Below, piece by piece: positions 11,961-22,037 of a stretch of DNA of 64,000 nucleotides. A program made the position numbers and the translations under genes. The stretch is from an uncultured Pelagibacteraceae bacterium (GTDB taxonomy: Bacteria; Pseudomonadota; Alphaproteobacteria; Pelagibacterales; Pelagibacteraceae), in NCBI GenBank assembly GCA_902595125.1, contig CACJOY010000002.1, forward strand, positions 124,001 to 188,000, given 5' to 3'. Below the pieces are notes generated by a model. The model was not told where the DNA came from. It saw only the letters and a list, made by a program, of their open reading frames with translations, and did no database searches. Every line of letters starts with the position of its first letter. The stretch's first letter is position 1.

Positions 11961-13787
11961 ATGAACAACAATATCAGAAACATCACTATAATTGCTCACG
12001 TAGACCACGGCAAAACTACTTTAATTGATAATTTGATGAAACAAAGTGGATCTTTTAGAGAAAATGAAGTTGTTGATGAAAGATTAATGGACTCTGGTGA
12101 ACTTGAAAAAGAGAGAGGAATTACAATTTTAGCTAAACCAGCTTCAATTAATTGGAAAAACTCAAGGATTAATATCATAGATACCCCAGGTCACAGAGAT
12201 TTTGCTGCAGAGGTTGAAAGAGTTTTAAGCATGGCTGATGGGGCTTTGCTATTAATTGACTCTGCAGAGGGAGTAATGCCTCAAACGAAATTTGTGTTAT
12301 CAAAAGCCTTAAAGCAAGGATTAAAACCAATTGTAGTAATAAACAAATTAGACAAAACAGACCAGAGAGCAAATGAAGTTTTAGATGAAACTTTTGATTT
12401 ATTTGTAAGTTTAGATGCCAATGAAGAGCAATTGGATTTTCCAGTTTTATACGCAAGTGGAAGATCAGGATGGGCAGATAAAGAAGTTGATGGACCTAGG
12501 AAAAATTTAGATCCTCTTTTAAATCAAATTATTGAACACGTTAAACCAGCTAAGTTAGATAAGTCAAAACCATTTGCTATGCTTTCTACCCTTCTTTATG
12601 CAGACAATTTTTTAGGTAGAAGTTTAGTAGGTAGAATTACACAAGGTACTGCAAAAGCAAATCAGGCTATAAAAGCGATAAATTTAAAGGGTGACAAAGT
12701 AGATGAAGGAAGATTAACAAAAATCTTCAGGTATGAGGGTACTAAAAAAGTTCCAATTGAAGTTGGAGAGGCAGGTGACATTGTTGTTGTCGCAGGTTTA
12801 GAAAAAGCAAACGTGGCAGATACAATATGTGATTTAGAGGTTAATAAACCAATTGAAGCTACGCCAATTGATCCTCCAACGATGTCCATTAATATAACGG
12901 TTAATACATCACCATTAGCAGGAACAGAGGGGAAAAAATTAACAAGTACACAAATAAGAGACAGACTGATTCAAGAAGCACAAAATAACGTGGGAATTTC
13001 ATTTTCGGAAAATGACAAAAATGATTCTTTTGTAGTAAGTGGAAGAGGTGAATTAATGCTTGAAATTCTTCTGACTCAAATGAGAAGAGAAGGCTTTGAA
13101 CTAACTGTTAGCCCTCCAAAAGTTTTATACAAAAAAGATGATGCTGGTAAAAAACTCGAACCGATAGAAGAAATTACAATTGATCTTGACGAAGAATATT
13201 CATCAAAAATAATAGACTCTATGAACAGAAGAAAAGGTAAATTAATAGAACTAAAAGATACTGGTAAAGATAAAAAAAGATTAATATTTCATGCTCCAAC
13301 AAGAGGATTAATGGGTTACAATAGCAGGTTCCTTACACTTACAAAAGGAAATGGCGTAATAAATAGAATTTTTCACGATTATGGTCCATTTGAGGGAGAA
13401 ATGGAAGGTAGAAAAAATGGCGCTTTAATATCGATGGAGCAAGGCAAGGCTGTTGCTTTTGCAATATTCAATCTGCAAGCAAGAGGTGAGATGTTTGTAA
13501 CTCACAACGATCCAGTTTATCCAGGAATGATAGTTGGTTTATCTCCTAAACCAGGAGACATGATAATTAATGTAATGAAGGGTAAAAAATTAACTAATAT
13601 GAGAACACAGGGCACTGATGAAAATGTTGTTCTTACACCAGTTAGAAAAATGTCAATAGCAGAACAATTAAGTATTTTAAATTCAGATGAAGCTCTTGAA
13701 ATTACACCTATGTCTTGTAGATTAAGAAAGGCTATTCTTGATCCACATGATAGAAAAAGAAATGAAAAATCTGGTGCAGCAGCTTAG
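11961..13787 (+). CDS. typA: Translational GTPase BipA/TypA
   Basis: IAHVDHGKTTL, RGITI, DTPGHRDF, NKLDK; full-length TypA C-terminus. Confidence 0.97.
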   Translation: MNNNIRNITIIAHVDHGKTTLIDNLMKQSGSFRENEVVDERLMDSGELEKERGITILAKPASINWKNSRINIIDTPGHRDFAAEVERVLSMADGALLLIDSAEGVMPQTKFVLSKALKQGLKPIVVINKLDKTDQRANEVLDETFDLFVSLDANEEQLDFPVLYASGRSGWADKEVDGPRKNLDPLLNQIIEHVKPAKLDKSKPFAMLSTLLYADNFLGRSLVGRITQGTAKANQAIKAINLKGDKVDEGRLTKIFRYEGTKKVPIEVGEAGDIVVVAGLEKANVADTICDLEVNKPIEATPIDPPTMSINITVNTSPLAGTEGKKLTSTQIRDRLIQEAQNNVGISFSENDKNDSFVVSGRGELMLEILLTQMRREGFELTVSPPKVLYKKDDAGKKLEPIEEITIDLDEEYSSKIIDSMNRRKGKLIELKDTGKDKKRLIFHAPTRGLMGYNSRFLTLTKGNGVINRIFHDYGPFEGEMEGRKNGALISMEQGKAVAFAIFNLQARGEMFVTHNDPVYPGMIVGLSPKPGDMIINVMKGKKLTNMRTQGTDENVVLTPVRKMSIAEQLSILNSDEALEITPMSCRLRKAILDPHDRKRNEKSGAAA

Positions 13788-14431
13788 TCGAATATTCTAT
13801 CAACTAAGAATAAACCTAAAGCAACACATGGTCCAATTCCAAAAGCAAATAATAAAGTTCCAACCCCCACTGTTCCACCTAAGTACCATCCAATACTAAC
13901 AACTGAGATCTCTAAAAATGCTCGAACAGCAGCAACTGGAAAGTTTGTTTTTTTTTGTAAACCAATCATCAATCCATCTCTTGGTCCAGCCCCAAGATTA
14001 GAGACCAAATAAATACCACCTCCAATACCAACTGTAATTACGGAAATAATTGCTAAAATTAATTGATAGACATAATTAGAAGGTGTTGGGACAAATTTTA
14101 TACAAAGATCAATCATCAATGCAATTATTAATGCATTAAATATTGTTCCCATACCAGGTTTTTGACCAAGAGGTATCCACAAAATTAAAACCGCAATACT
14201 AATTAAAAGTGTTATCGTTCCTATACTTAAGTTAATATTTAATGAGATACCTTGTGCTAAAACACTCCAAGGAGAGGCGCCAGTAAATGATACAATTAAT
14301 AGACCTTCTCCAAGTCCAAATAACATCAAACCAAAACATAAAAAAAAGAATGTAGAGAATTTTGGTTTAAAATTATAAGGCTTATCTGAACTCCAATTAA
14401 CCCTTGGTATTTTCTTAATTTTTAAAAACAT
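13784..14431 (-). CDS. Integral membrane protein, YczE/YitT-like family
   Basis: Multiple hydrophobic helices, GIGGGIYLVSNLGAGPRDGLMIGL motif typical of YczE-type proteins. Confidence 0.7.
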   Translation of the reverse strand: MFLKIKKIPRVNWSSDKPYNFKPKFSTFFFLCFGLMLFGLGEGLLIVSFTGASPWSVLAQGISLNINLSIGTITLLISIAVLILWIPLGQKPGMGTIFNALIIALMIDLCIKFVPTPSNYVYQLILAIISVITVGIGGGIYLVSNLGAGPRDGLMIGLQKKTNFPVAAVRAFLEISVVSIGWYLGGTVGVGTLLFAFGIGPCVALGLFLVDRIFD

Positions 14432-14481
14432 TTTAATAAGTTATTTCTATTGTTAATAAAGTCTATTAAACTAATTGTTAA

Positions 14482-15162
14482 ATGAAAAAAATTATAGTCA
14501 TTTTATTTCTTTTTATTTATCCAACAAATTCAATCGCTCATATTGGACATTACATTAAATATAACAAAATTGAGATGGAGATTTTTCGAAATGGTGAGCT
14601 TATTGGCTATAATCATTATTTTTTCAATAGAAATGGATCAGAAACTATTGTTACTAATCAAATTAAATTTGTAGTTAAACTTTTAGGAGCAACAGTTTTC
14701 CAAGTTGAAGGTTATAGCGAGGAAAAATTTTTCAAAGATCAATTAGTTTCTTATAATTCTAAAACTTTACAAAACGACAAAAAGAAGTTCGTTAATTTAA
14801 CATTTAATCAAAAAAATAAAAAATTTGATATCAAAGGCTCTTCATATAGTGGAGAAGCCTCAGCTGATAACGTGATTGGAAATTGGTGGAATCACAAAAT
14901 TTTACAAGCGAGTTCTCAAATAAGTCCTATCTCAGGAAGTATTAAGGATCAAGTGGTAACTTTTTTGGGCAAAGAAAAAATAGATCTTTATGGAAAAGTT
15001 TATGATGTTGATCATTTTACACTGAAGTCTAAAGACATGAGTATACCAAAAGATAAAAGATTAGATTTTGATATTTGGTATGATCGTAAAAATTTAATGA
15101 TATTAAAAGTATCCTATTCAAGAATGGGTAACTGGGAATATAAATTAAAAAATTTTAATTAA
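14482..15162 (+). CDS. Secreted protein, DUF6134-like
   Basis: N-terminal signal peptide; beta-rich sequence with YDVDHF and DIWYDRKNLMILKVSY. Confidence 0.6.
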   Translation: MKKIIVILFLFIYPTNSIAHIGHYIKYNKIEMEIFRNGELIGYNHYFFNRNGSETIVTNQIKFVVKLLGATVFQVEGYSEEKFFKDQLVSYNSKTLQNDKKKFVNLTFNQKNKKFDIKGSSYSGEASADNVIGNWWNHKILQASSQISPISGSIKDQVVTFLGKEKIDLYGKVYDVDHFTLKSKDMSIPKDKRLDFDIWYDRKNLMILKVSYSRMGNWEYKLKNFN

Positions 15163-15163
15163 T

Positions 15164-16135
15164 CTATCTTGAGATTTTTTTAAATAAATCATGTGCACTT
15201 ATCCATCCTGACTCTAATCTAGGTCCTACAAACCAATCTGCACAAACACCCAATTTTTTTCTAGGATCCCAATAACTTTTAATTTTAAATGGTTTCGAAT
15301 TTGAAGAGTATTTCCAACCGTGATTAAGTGAATAATAAATTTTTGTTTTTTTGATATTTGAAAGTTTTAAAAATTTATCGATCATAATTTTTGAATTTTT
15401 TTTTTTGTTATTCTTGTTTTTATTAATCTTTATATTTGCCCATTTAAATGTACTTTGAAGAGTCCATAAATCATATTTCGATTTAAACCTTTTTTTTGAG
15501 TTTTCATTTCCAGCCCAACCAAGAATTGGATCTTCAAAAAGATAGCTACTATTTGAATTCTTACTTTTTTTTATTGCAATCATGGTAGTAATATTTGCAT
15601 CCATTTTTATAGACTTACTTAAAAAAGAATTATTAATAAATTTCTTAGAAAGTTTTTTTAATTGTGGAAAAGGACAAGTCAAAATTAGGTTTTTAAAGTA
15701 TCTTAATTTTCCATCGTCAAATAACAAATACCAGAGTTTATTTTTATAATAGATTTTTTTTAATTCACTGTGATAGTTGCAATTAATTTTCTTTAGTAAA
15801 TGTTTGCTAATATCATTGTTTCCATTTTTACCAATTACTTTTAGATGTTTTTTATCCTGTTTTTTTTTTGAATTAAGAAAAACGTGTTTGCCAATCCATA
15901 CTTTTAAAATTCTTTTTTTTATTAAATCTTTAGTAAATTTTTTAAATTCTCTAGTTTTTGGTGAAATATACTGAGTGCCATGATCAAAACCTGTTTTGCC
16001 TTTTATTCTTTTAAAAGATGCACGACCCCCAGGGCCTCTTGCTTTGTCGAACAGAATTACTGAATGTTTTTTATTAAGAAGATTTGCAATTGTGGATCCA
16101 GATATTCCAGAACCAATTATACAAAATTCACTCAT
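15164..16135 (-). CDS. Renalase-like FAD/NAD(P)-binding oxidoreductase
   Basis: GSGISGSTIANLL Rossmann motif, FDKARGPGGRAS, GVCADWFVGPRLESGWISAHDL C-terminus. Confidence 0.8.
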   Translation of the reverse strand: MSEFCIIGSGISGSTIANLLNKKHSVILFDKARGPGGRASFKRIKGKTGFDHGTQYISPKTREFKKFTKDLIKKRILKVWIGKHVFLNSKKKQDKKHLKVIGKNGNNDISKHLLKKINCNYHSELKKIYYKNKLWYLLFDDGKLRYFKNLILTCPFPQLKKLSKKFINNSFLSKSIKMDANITTMIAIKKSKNSNSSYLFEDPILGWAGNENSKKRFKSKYDLWTLQSTFKWANIKINKNKNNKKKNSKIMIDKFLKLSNIKKTKIYYSLNHGWKYSSNSKPFKIKSYWDPRKKLGVCADWFVGPRLESGWISAHDLFKKISR

Positions 16136-17448
16136 TTACCAGCAACAACCATTCCCTCTATTAACATGGTTGGTGAGTTAGTTGCATATTTGAACTCCAA
16201 GTCATTTGCTAAGGTAATATTTTGAAACATGTCTTTAAAATTACCTGCTATGGTAATTTCATTTATTGGATATTTAAACTCACCATTTTCAACTAAAAAC
16301 CCAGTTGCTCCAACTGAATAATCTCCGGTCACAATATTACTTCCATGACCTATGGTTTCTGTAATATAGAGACTTTTTGAATTTGAATTCAGTAAATCTT
16401 TAAAACTAATATTTCCATTTTCAAAATAAAGATTACTTGTTCCTCCACATCTTCCATTAGATTTAAGATTTAATTTTTTTCCATTGTAAGTATCAATCAG
16501 ATAATGTTTCAAAATTCCTTGATCCACCAGTTTAAGTGTGTCGGTCTTTACCCCTTCACTATCAAAATTTCTTGAGCCTAAGCCTTTGAGCATATCAGGT
16601 TTGTCAAATACATTTATTTTATCTGACAATATTTTTTGATTAGCTTTATCCTTTAAAAAAGAAGTTCCTCTTGATATCGCTGATGAAGAAATGGCACTTG
16701 CAAAAGTATTTAATATTCCCTTAGCTATTCTTTTATCGAAAATTATAGCAATTTTCTCACTACCTATTTTTTTTGGACTTAATTTTCTAATAGTTTGATT
16801 AGCAGCTAGAGTGCCTAATTCATCTGCGTCATCTAAGTCTTTAAGAAAACATTTACTAGAATATTCGTAATCTCTTTCCATGCTTTTTTCATCTTTTGCA
16901 ACTGTTACACTTGATGCTGTGAATGAAGATGTTTTGTAACCGTCACAAAAACCTTCGCTATTAGCTAAAGTAAAATTAGATTTATTTTGAGTAAAACTAG
17001 ATTCAGTATTGATAATTTTTTTATCGCTTGAAGCAGCAGCCTCTAATTTTTTTAAATAATCTATTTTTTGATCATTCGCTATATGACTATCATCATAGAG
17101 ATCTAAATCTTTAACTTCTTTTGATAATAAATCTCTGTCCGGTAAAGAATTAAATTCATCCTCAGGAGTATTTTTTGTAGTTTCGACACATTTTTCAATC
17201 AAAATACTCAAATTATCAGTAAGCAAATTAGATGAAGATATTGATGATTTCTTTTTACCAATGTAAGTAGTGATGCTTATACCTAGATCATCTGACCTAT
17301 TAGCTTCATCTAATTTTTTATTTCTAAAATTAACAGTTTCAGAAACTGAATTTTTTACAACCACACTTGTATCTGTTGCACCAAATTTCTTCGCTAAACC
17401 TAAACAATATGACGCTTTTTTCTCTAAAAATTCTTGATCCTTAACCAT
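16132..17448 (-). CDS. pmbA: TldE/PmbA metalloprotease-like protein
   Basis: Full-length PmbA: GRCGGTSNLYFENG, GDYSVGATGFLVENGE; adjacent to tldD. Confidence 0.9.
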   Translation of the reverse strand: MVKDQEFLEKKASYCLGLAKKFGATDTSVVVKNSVSETVNFRNKKLDEANRSDDLGISITTYIGKKKSSISSSNLLTDNLSILIEKCVETTKNTPEDEFNSLPDRDLLSKEVKDLDLYDDSHIANDQKIDYLKKLEAAASSDKKIINTESSFTQNKSNFTLANSEGFCDGYKTSSFTASSVTVAKDEKSMERDYEYSSKCFLKDLDDADELGTLAANQTIRKLSPKKIGSEKIAIIFDKRIAKGILNTFASAISSSAISRGTSFLKDKANQKILSDKINVFDKPDMLKGLGSRNFDSEGVKTDTLKLVDQGILKHYLIDTYNGKKLNLKSNGRCGGTSNLYFENGNISFKDLLNSNSKSLYITETIGHGSNIVTGDYSVGATGFLVENGEFKYPINEITIAGNFKDMFQNITLANDLEFKYATNSPTMLIEGMVVAGK

Positions 17449-18867
17449 TTAAAGTTTTGTACCACCTACAGTCATCTTATCGATTAATATTGATGGCTGT
17501 GCAACACCTACAGGTACACCTTGTCCAGCTTTACCACATGTCCCAATACCAGGATCCATCATCATATCATTTCCTACCATGGAAACTTCTTTTAAAATTG
17601 AAGGACCATCACCAATTAACGTTGCACCTTTAATTGGTGATCCAATTTTACCATCAACAATTTCATAAGCTTCAGTGCAATTAAATACAAATTTTCCAGA
17701 TGTTATATCAACTTGTCCACCACCAAAACTAACTGCAAAAATACCTTTGTCGACAGCTTTAATCATTTCTTCTTGGGTCTGCTTACCACTTAGCATCATC
17801 GTATTTCTCATTCTTGGTAGAACTATATGTCTATAGTTTTCTCTTCTTCCATTGCCAGTAGATCTTGTTTTCATCAAACGTGCGTTAAGTCTGTCTTGCA
17901 TAAAATTTTTTAAAATTCCATTTTCTATTAAAACAGTTTTTTCTGTTGGTGTTCCCTCATCGTCAATTGTAAGACTACCTCTTCTTTTATCAATTGTACC
18001 GTCATCAATAATTGTAACTCCCTCACTTGCAACTTTTTGGCCCATTAGATTATGAAATGCTGAAGTTTTCTTTCTATTAAAATCTCCCTCTAAACCATGA
18101 CCAACAGCCTCATGAATTAATATTGCAGGCCACCCAGGTCCGAGTACAACCTTCATCTCACCTGCTGGCGCGGGTTTACTCTCTAAATTCACTGATGCTA
18201 TCCTTAAAGCTTCATCACAAACACTTTTCCAATTTTCATCTTTTAAATATGAGTCGTAAGATTGTCTTCCACCAACACCGTATACGCCTGTTTCTTTTCT
18301 GCCATCTTTTTCCACCATAACTGAAACATTAAATCTTACCAAAGGACGAACATCTGACAAAGTCTCTCCACCAGATCTAATTATTTCTACAGACTTTTGC
18401 TCTCCCAAAAAATTAGCTGTAACTTGTTTAACCTTATCACCTTTAGATCGTAAATAATCATTTACATCGTTCAATATTTTAATTTTTTCATTAAGAGACT
18501 TTTGCTCAATGGGATTAATATTGTCATAATACTTTTTATTTGATTTAGGAATTTCATGATTATAAGTACCTTTAACAGATTTTAATGTTGACTTTAAATT
18601 TTCTGAAGATTGTTTTAAAGAGTTCTTAGAAATTTCATTAGAATGAGAATAAGCAACCACTTCATCCGATATAGCTCTAAAACCAAATCCTAAATCTGAA
18701 TTATAACTAGAATTTTTAATCTTATCGTCATCCAAAAGAATTGACTCTGATTTTGAATTTTCTAAGTATAGTTCTCCATCATCACATTTTTGCAAGGTGT
18801 CCGAAATAATATTTTCAGCTTCTTTTCTAGATAGGTCGGTTTTTTCAAAGAAATTACTCATGAGCAT
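17449..18867 (-). CDS. tldD: Metalloprotease TldD
   Basis: HEAVGHGLEGDFNRK (HExxxH), GTCGKAGQGVPVGVAQPSILIDKMTVGG. Confidence 0.96.
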   Translation of the reverse strand: MLMSNFFEKTDLSRKEAENIISDTLQKCDDGELYLENSKSESILLDDDKIKNSSYNSDLGFGFRAISDEVVAYSHSNEISKNSLKQSSENLKSTLKSVKGTYNHEIPKSNKKYYDNINPIEQKSLNEKIKILNDVNDYLRSKGDKVKQVTANFLGEQKSVEIIRSGGETLSDVRPLVRFNVSVMVEKDGRKETGVYGVGGRQSYDSYLKDENWKSVCDEALRIASVNLESKPAPAGEMKVVLGPGWPAILIHEAVGHGLEGDFNRKKTSAFHNLMGQKVASEGVTIIDDGTIDKRRGSLTIDDEGTPTEKTVLIENGILKNFMQDRLNARLMKTRSTGNGRRENYRHIVLPRMRNTMMLSGKQTQEEMIKAVDKGIFAVSFGGGQVDITSGKFVFNCTEAYEIVDGKIGSPIKGATLIGDGPSILKEVSMVGNDMMMDPGIGTCGKAGQGVPVGVAQPSILIDKMTVGGTKL

Positions 18868-18955
18868 CTTTACATAGTTTGTTTCAAAGATTTTTCAACT
18901 AGTGTATTTTACGCATGTACATTAATAAGATAAATTAGTAATAAATTGTCTTATT

Positions 18956-19303
18956 ATGAAAGTTTATTTTAACAATTCTTGTAAAATTTGTAAGGCTGAA
19001 ATTGATCTTTATAAAAAAGAAAAAATAGATGAGATAAATTGGATTGATATTACAGATAATAAATTAGCTGAAAAAGAAACTTCTAAAGATAGCAAGCAAC
19101 TTTTAAGAAGACTTCACATTAAAGATGGTGAAAAGGTTTTAGGAGGAGCAGAAGCATTTTTATTGTTATGGAAAAAAATGCCAAAATATAAATTTCTCTA
19201 TAATTTTTTTAAACTACCAATAATCTTTAATATGTTTTCTGTTGTATATGAGATAGTAGCTTTTTTTCTTTATCTCAAAAATAAAAAGCAATTAAAAAAC
19301 TAA
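18956..19303 (+). CDS. DUF393 / thiol-disulfide oxidoreductase DCC family protein
   Basis: MKVYFNNSCKICKAEIDLYKK, CxxC-like N-terminus, GAEAFLLLWKKMP. Confidence 0.75.
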   Translation: MKVYFNNSCKICKAEIDLYKKEKIDEINWIDITDNKLAEKETSKDSKQLLRRLHIKDGEKVLGGAEAFLLLWKKMPKYKFLYNFFKLPIIFNMFSVVYEIVAFFLYLKNKKQLKN

Positions 19304-19593
19304 CTAAAGAAAAATAATAAAAATTTACTTAGTAGAGACATTGAGGATATAAACATTACTAAGACTATTGAATACATTAATAAGATAGTCTTATTTTTTT
19401 TTCTTCTAAGTCTTACAAAATCTTTATCATCTAGATCGGAAATATCTCTTTCCCCAATTACTGGATAATCATAAGTAAATCTCCAAGTGCTGTCGCCGAG
19501 TCTTGGGTCTAAATTATTTAAATAACCTATCCAAGCAATAATGTATCTAAAAATTAAATATAGAATTATTAAAAAAACGGATCCCAGAATCAT
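19300..19593 (-). CDS. Small membrane protein, unknown
   Basis: Two hydrophobic segments; RLGDSTWRFTYDYPVIGERDISDLDDKDFVRLRRKKN. Confidence 0.5.
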   Translation of the reverse strand: MILGSVFLIILYLIFRYIIAWIGYLNNLDPRLGDSTWRFTYDYPVIGERDISDLDDKDFVRLRRKKNKTILLMYSIVLVMFISSMSLLSKFLLFFFS

Positions 19594-19622
19594 TAAAGAT
19601 AATACCTAAATAAAAAAAAAAT

Positions 19623-20819
19623 TTAATTGTTATTTTTGGTCCTTTTCTTTGCAATGAGTTGCGTTAAAGAATCTACCATGGTGTCTGAAGCTTTAAAAAT
19701 ATCCACATTTCTAAACTCATGAGAAAGATTTTTTTCTGGATTTGTTTTATCCTCAATAATAATTCCTTCATCTGGAGAATTATTTTTAATATAAATTAAT
19801 AATAGCCACTCATCATCTTGTGACTCGTCCCACTTAATAAAAACTTCTCCAGTTTCAAATCTTCTATCTATACATCGAAAAATAGACATATCCCGAGTAA
19901 TATGTCTTTTGTTAAGTTGGAATACCAAACTACTTGCACTTCTATAAAAACTTTCTAGTGCAAATTCAATTTTTTGCCTTGCTAAAGTATATTCTTTTTC
20001 TTTTTCTAATAAAGTTTCTCTATCTTCATCTCCCTGTAGTTTTACACCTAATGCTTCGACTCTCTCTTTAATTTTTTGATCTCGAAGTAATCGGTATTTA
20101 TCTTTAAGTTTATCAATTCTTTCTTGTAATCCTGCGTAATCTTCTCTTTTTTCTCTTAAAGAAATTTTCTCAAGTTTTTCTAATTCTTTAACTTCTCTTA
20201 CTCTGAATTTTTCAATTTGTTTATCTAATCTTAATTTTTTTAAAAATTCTTTCTGTTTTTCTGCTTGTTCAATTCTTAGAAGTGCTTGTTCTTTTCTTAA
20301 AAATAATTTTATATCTTTTGTTCGCTGTTTTTCTAATCTAGCTTCTTCTTTAAGAGCTTTTTCTTTATGTTTAACTTTAAGCACTTCCTCTTCTTTTTTT
20401 TGTTTTGCTAGCTCAATTTTTTCTTCTCTCTCCTTTTCAATCTTTTCTATTTTAATTCTTCTTCTTTCATCACGTTTTAAAACCTTATAACTTAAAATTG
20501 TTTCTGAAATTTTATCAAAAAAACTTTGAATATGTTTTTCTAAATTAAAATTGAATTTAAAATTAAATTGAGGCTTTAAAGATAATTGAAACTTTACTAG
20601 TTTTAAAATTATACTTTCTTTTTGAAGTTTTTTTATTTGGGCTTGATTTTTGTTTTTTGTTAATTTTTTAAATCTAATCTTTTTTTTTTTGGTATTTCTC
20701 TTTTTTTTGGGTTTCTTTAAACTCTTTTTAATTCTTCTTAGTCTACTTTGAGCTTTGTAAACTTTGCTCCTTTTTTTTGTTTTTTTCTTTTTTTTTGATT
20801 TTTTTTGTTTTTTTTTCAT
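19623..20819 (-). CDS. Lys/Glu-rich coiled-coil protein with small C-terminal domain, unknown
   Basis: 398-aa ORF; polylysine N-terminus, long charged helix, then a folded-looking C-terminal region (MSIFRCIDRRFETGEVFIKWDESQDDEWLLLIYIKNN...). Confidence 0.7.
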   Translation of the reverse strand: MKKKQKKSKKKKKTKKRSKVYKAQSRLRRIKKSLKKPKKKRNTKKKKIRFKKLTKNKNQAQIKKLQKESIILKLVKFQLSLKPQFNFKFNFNLEKHIQSFFDKISETILSYKVLKRDERRRIKIEKIEKEREEKIELAKQKKEEEVLKVKHKEKALKEEARLEKQRTKDIKLFLRKEQALLRIEQAEKQKEFLKKLRLDKQIEKFRVREVKELEKLEKISLREKREDYAGLQERIDKLKDKYRLLRDQKIKERVEALGVKLQGDEDRETLLEKEKEYTLARQKIEFALESFYRSASSLVFQLNKRHITRDMSIFRCIDRRFETGEVFIKWDESQDDEWLLLIYIKNNSPDEGIIIEDKTNPEKNLSHEFRNVDIFKASDTMVDSLTQLIAKKRTKNNN

Positions 20820-20848
20820 TTCTGAGAAGAAATGATCTTATCAATAAT

Positions 20849-22036
20849 TTATTGATAAATATAGTCCCTAGTCACAGGAGTTGATCTATAATTTTTAGTT
20901 AGTTGAAATTGATATACAACTTGATCTCCCCACTTAAATGCCATTTCACAACCAGCAAGATAAAACTCCCACATTCTAAAAAATTTCTCATCAAACATTT
21001 TGATAATTTTTTGTTTATTTTTAATACAATTCTCTTTCCAGTGTCTTAAAGTATGTGTGTAATGTAGTCTTAAAACCTCAATATCAGCTACTATTAAACC
21101 TGCATTTTCTATAGGTGTTGTTACTTCACTCAAACTTGGTGTGTAACCGCCTGGAAATATATATTTTGTTATCCATGGATGTGGGTCTCGCGGTGGATTA
21201 ACTGATCCAATTGTATGTATAAGTGAAACACCGTCGTCATTTAATAAATTTTCTATTTGTTTAAAAAATTTTTTATAAAATTTTCTACCTACGTGTTCAA
21301 ACATTCCAACACTTACTATTCTATCAAATTTTTCCTTAAGTTCTCTATAATCCATTAATCTAAATTTTAATTGATTTTCTAAGTTCAGCTCTTTCGCTTT
21401 TTTATTACAATAATTCAATTGGTTTTCTGACAATGTTATTCCAGTAACTTCACAACTTGCACTTTTTGCAATTTCAATCGCTAATGAGCCCCAACCACAG
21501 CCTATATCTAAAACTTTTTGATTTGGTTTTATATTAAGTTTTTTGATAATGTGGCTAATTTTATTATTTTGAGCAGTTTCTAAACTATCATTTTCATTTT
21601 TAAAATATGCACATGAGTATTGCCTTTTTGGATCTAAGAACAAATCATACAAGTCGTCTGAAATATCATAATGATGTGATACATTCATTTTAGATTTTTT
21701 AATAAAATTAAAATTAGTTAAATATCTATACGAGCCTCTTAGTCTATTTAATAAATAACTAAAAAAATTTAGCTCTCCTCTTCCAAAATTCATCAATGCT
21801 ATGTCTAAAAAGTCAGTTAAAGATCCATTTTCTATAATTATTTCTCCATTCGTATAAGCCTCACCAAAATATAGATCTGGATATAATAAAAGCTTATAAT
21901 GAAGTTTTTTGTCTAAAATTTTGAGTTTAATTGCTTTATCACCAGGATTACCAATAATATAGTCTTTACCATTAGCATCAGTTAAGATGAAACCATCTTT
22001 TTTAAAAACTTTATTTAAGAAACTCGCAAGTTGCAT
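20849..22036 (-). CDS. cfa: Cyclopropane-fatty-acyl-phospholipid synthase family
   Basis: HHYDISDDLYDLFLDPKRQYSCAYF, VLDIGCGWGSLAIE, ITLSENQ. Confidence 0.93.
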   Translation of the reverse strand: MQLASFLNKVFKKDGFILTDANGKDYIIGNPGDKAIKLKILDKKLHYKLLLYPDLYFGEAYTNGEIIIENGSLTDFLDIALMNFGRGELNFFSYLLNRLRGSYRYLTNFNFIKKSKMNVSHHYDISDDLYDLFLDPKRQYSCAYFKNENDSLETAQNNKISHIIKKLNIKPNQKVLDIGCGWGSLAIEIAKSASCEVTGITLSENQLNYCNKKAKELNLENQLKFRLMDYRELKEKFDRIVSVGMFEHVGRKFYKKFFKQIENLLNDDGVSLIHTIGSVNPPRDPHPWITKYIFPGGYTPSLSEVTTPIENAGLIVADIEVLRLHYTHTLRHWKENCIKNKQKIIKMFDEKFFRMWEFYLAGCEMAFKWGDQVVYQFQLTKNYRSTPVTRDYIYQ

Positions 22037-22037
22037 A

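Noticed and set aside
12175-12889. Minus-strand ORFs inside typA
   Set aside because: Antisense to a full-length TypA reading frame.
15777-16181. Plus-strand ORFs inside the renalase-like gene
   Set aside because: Antisense to a well-supported Rossmann-fold gene; no ribosome-binding signal.
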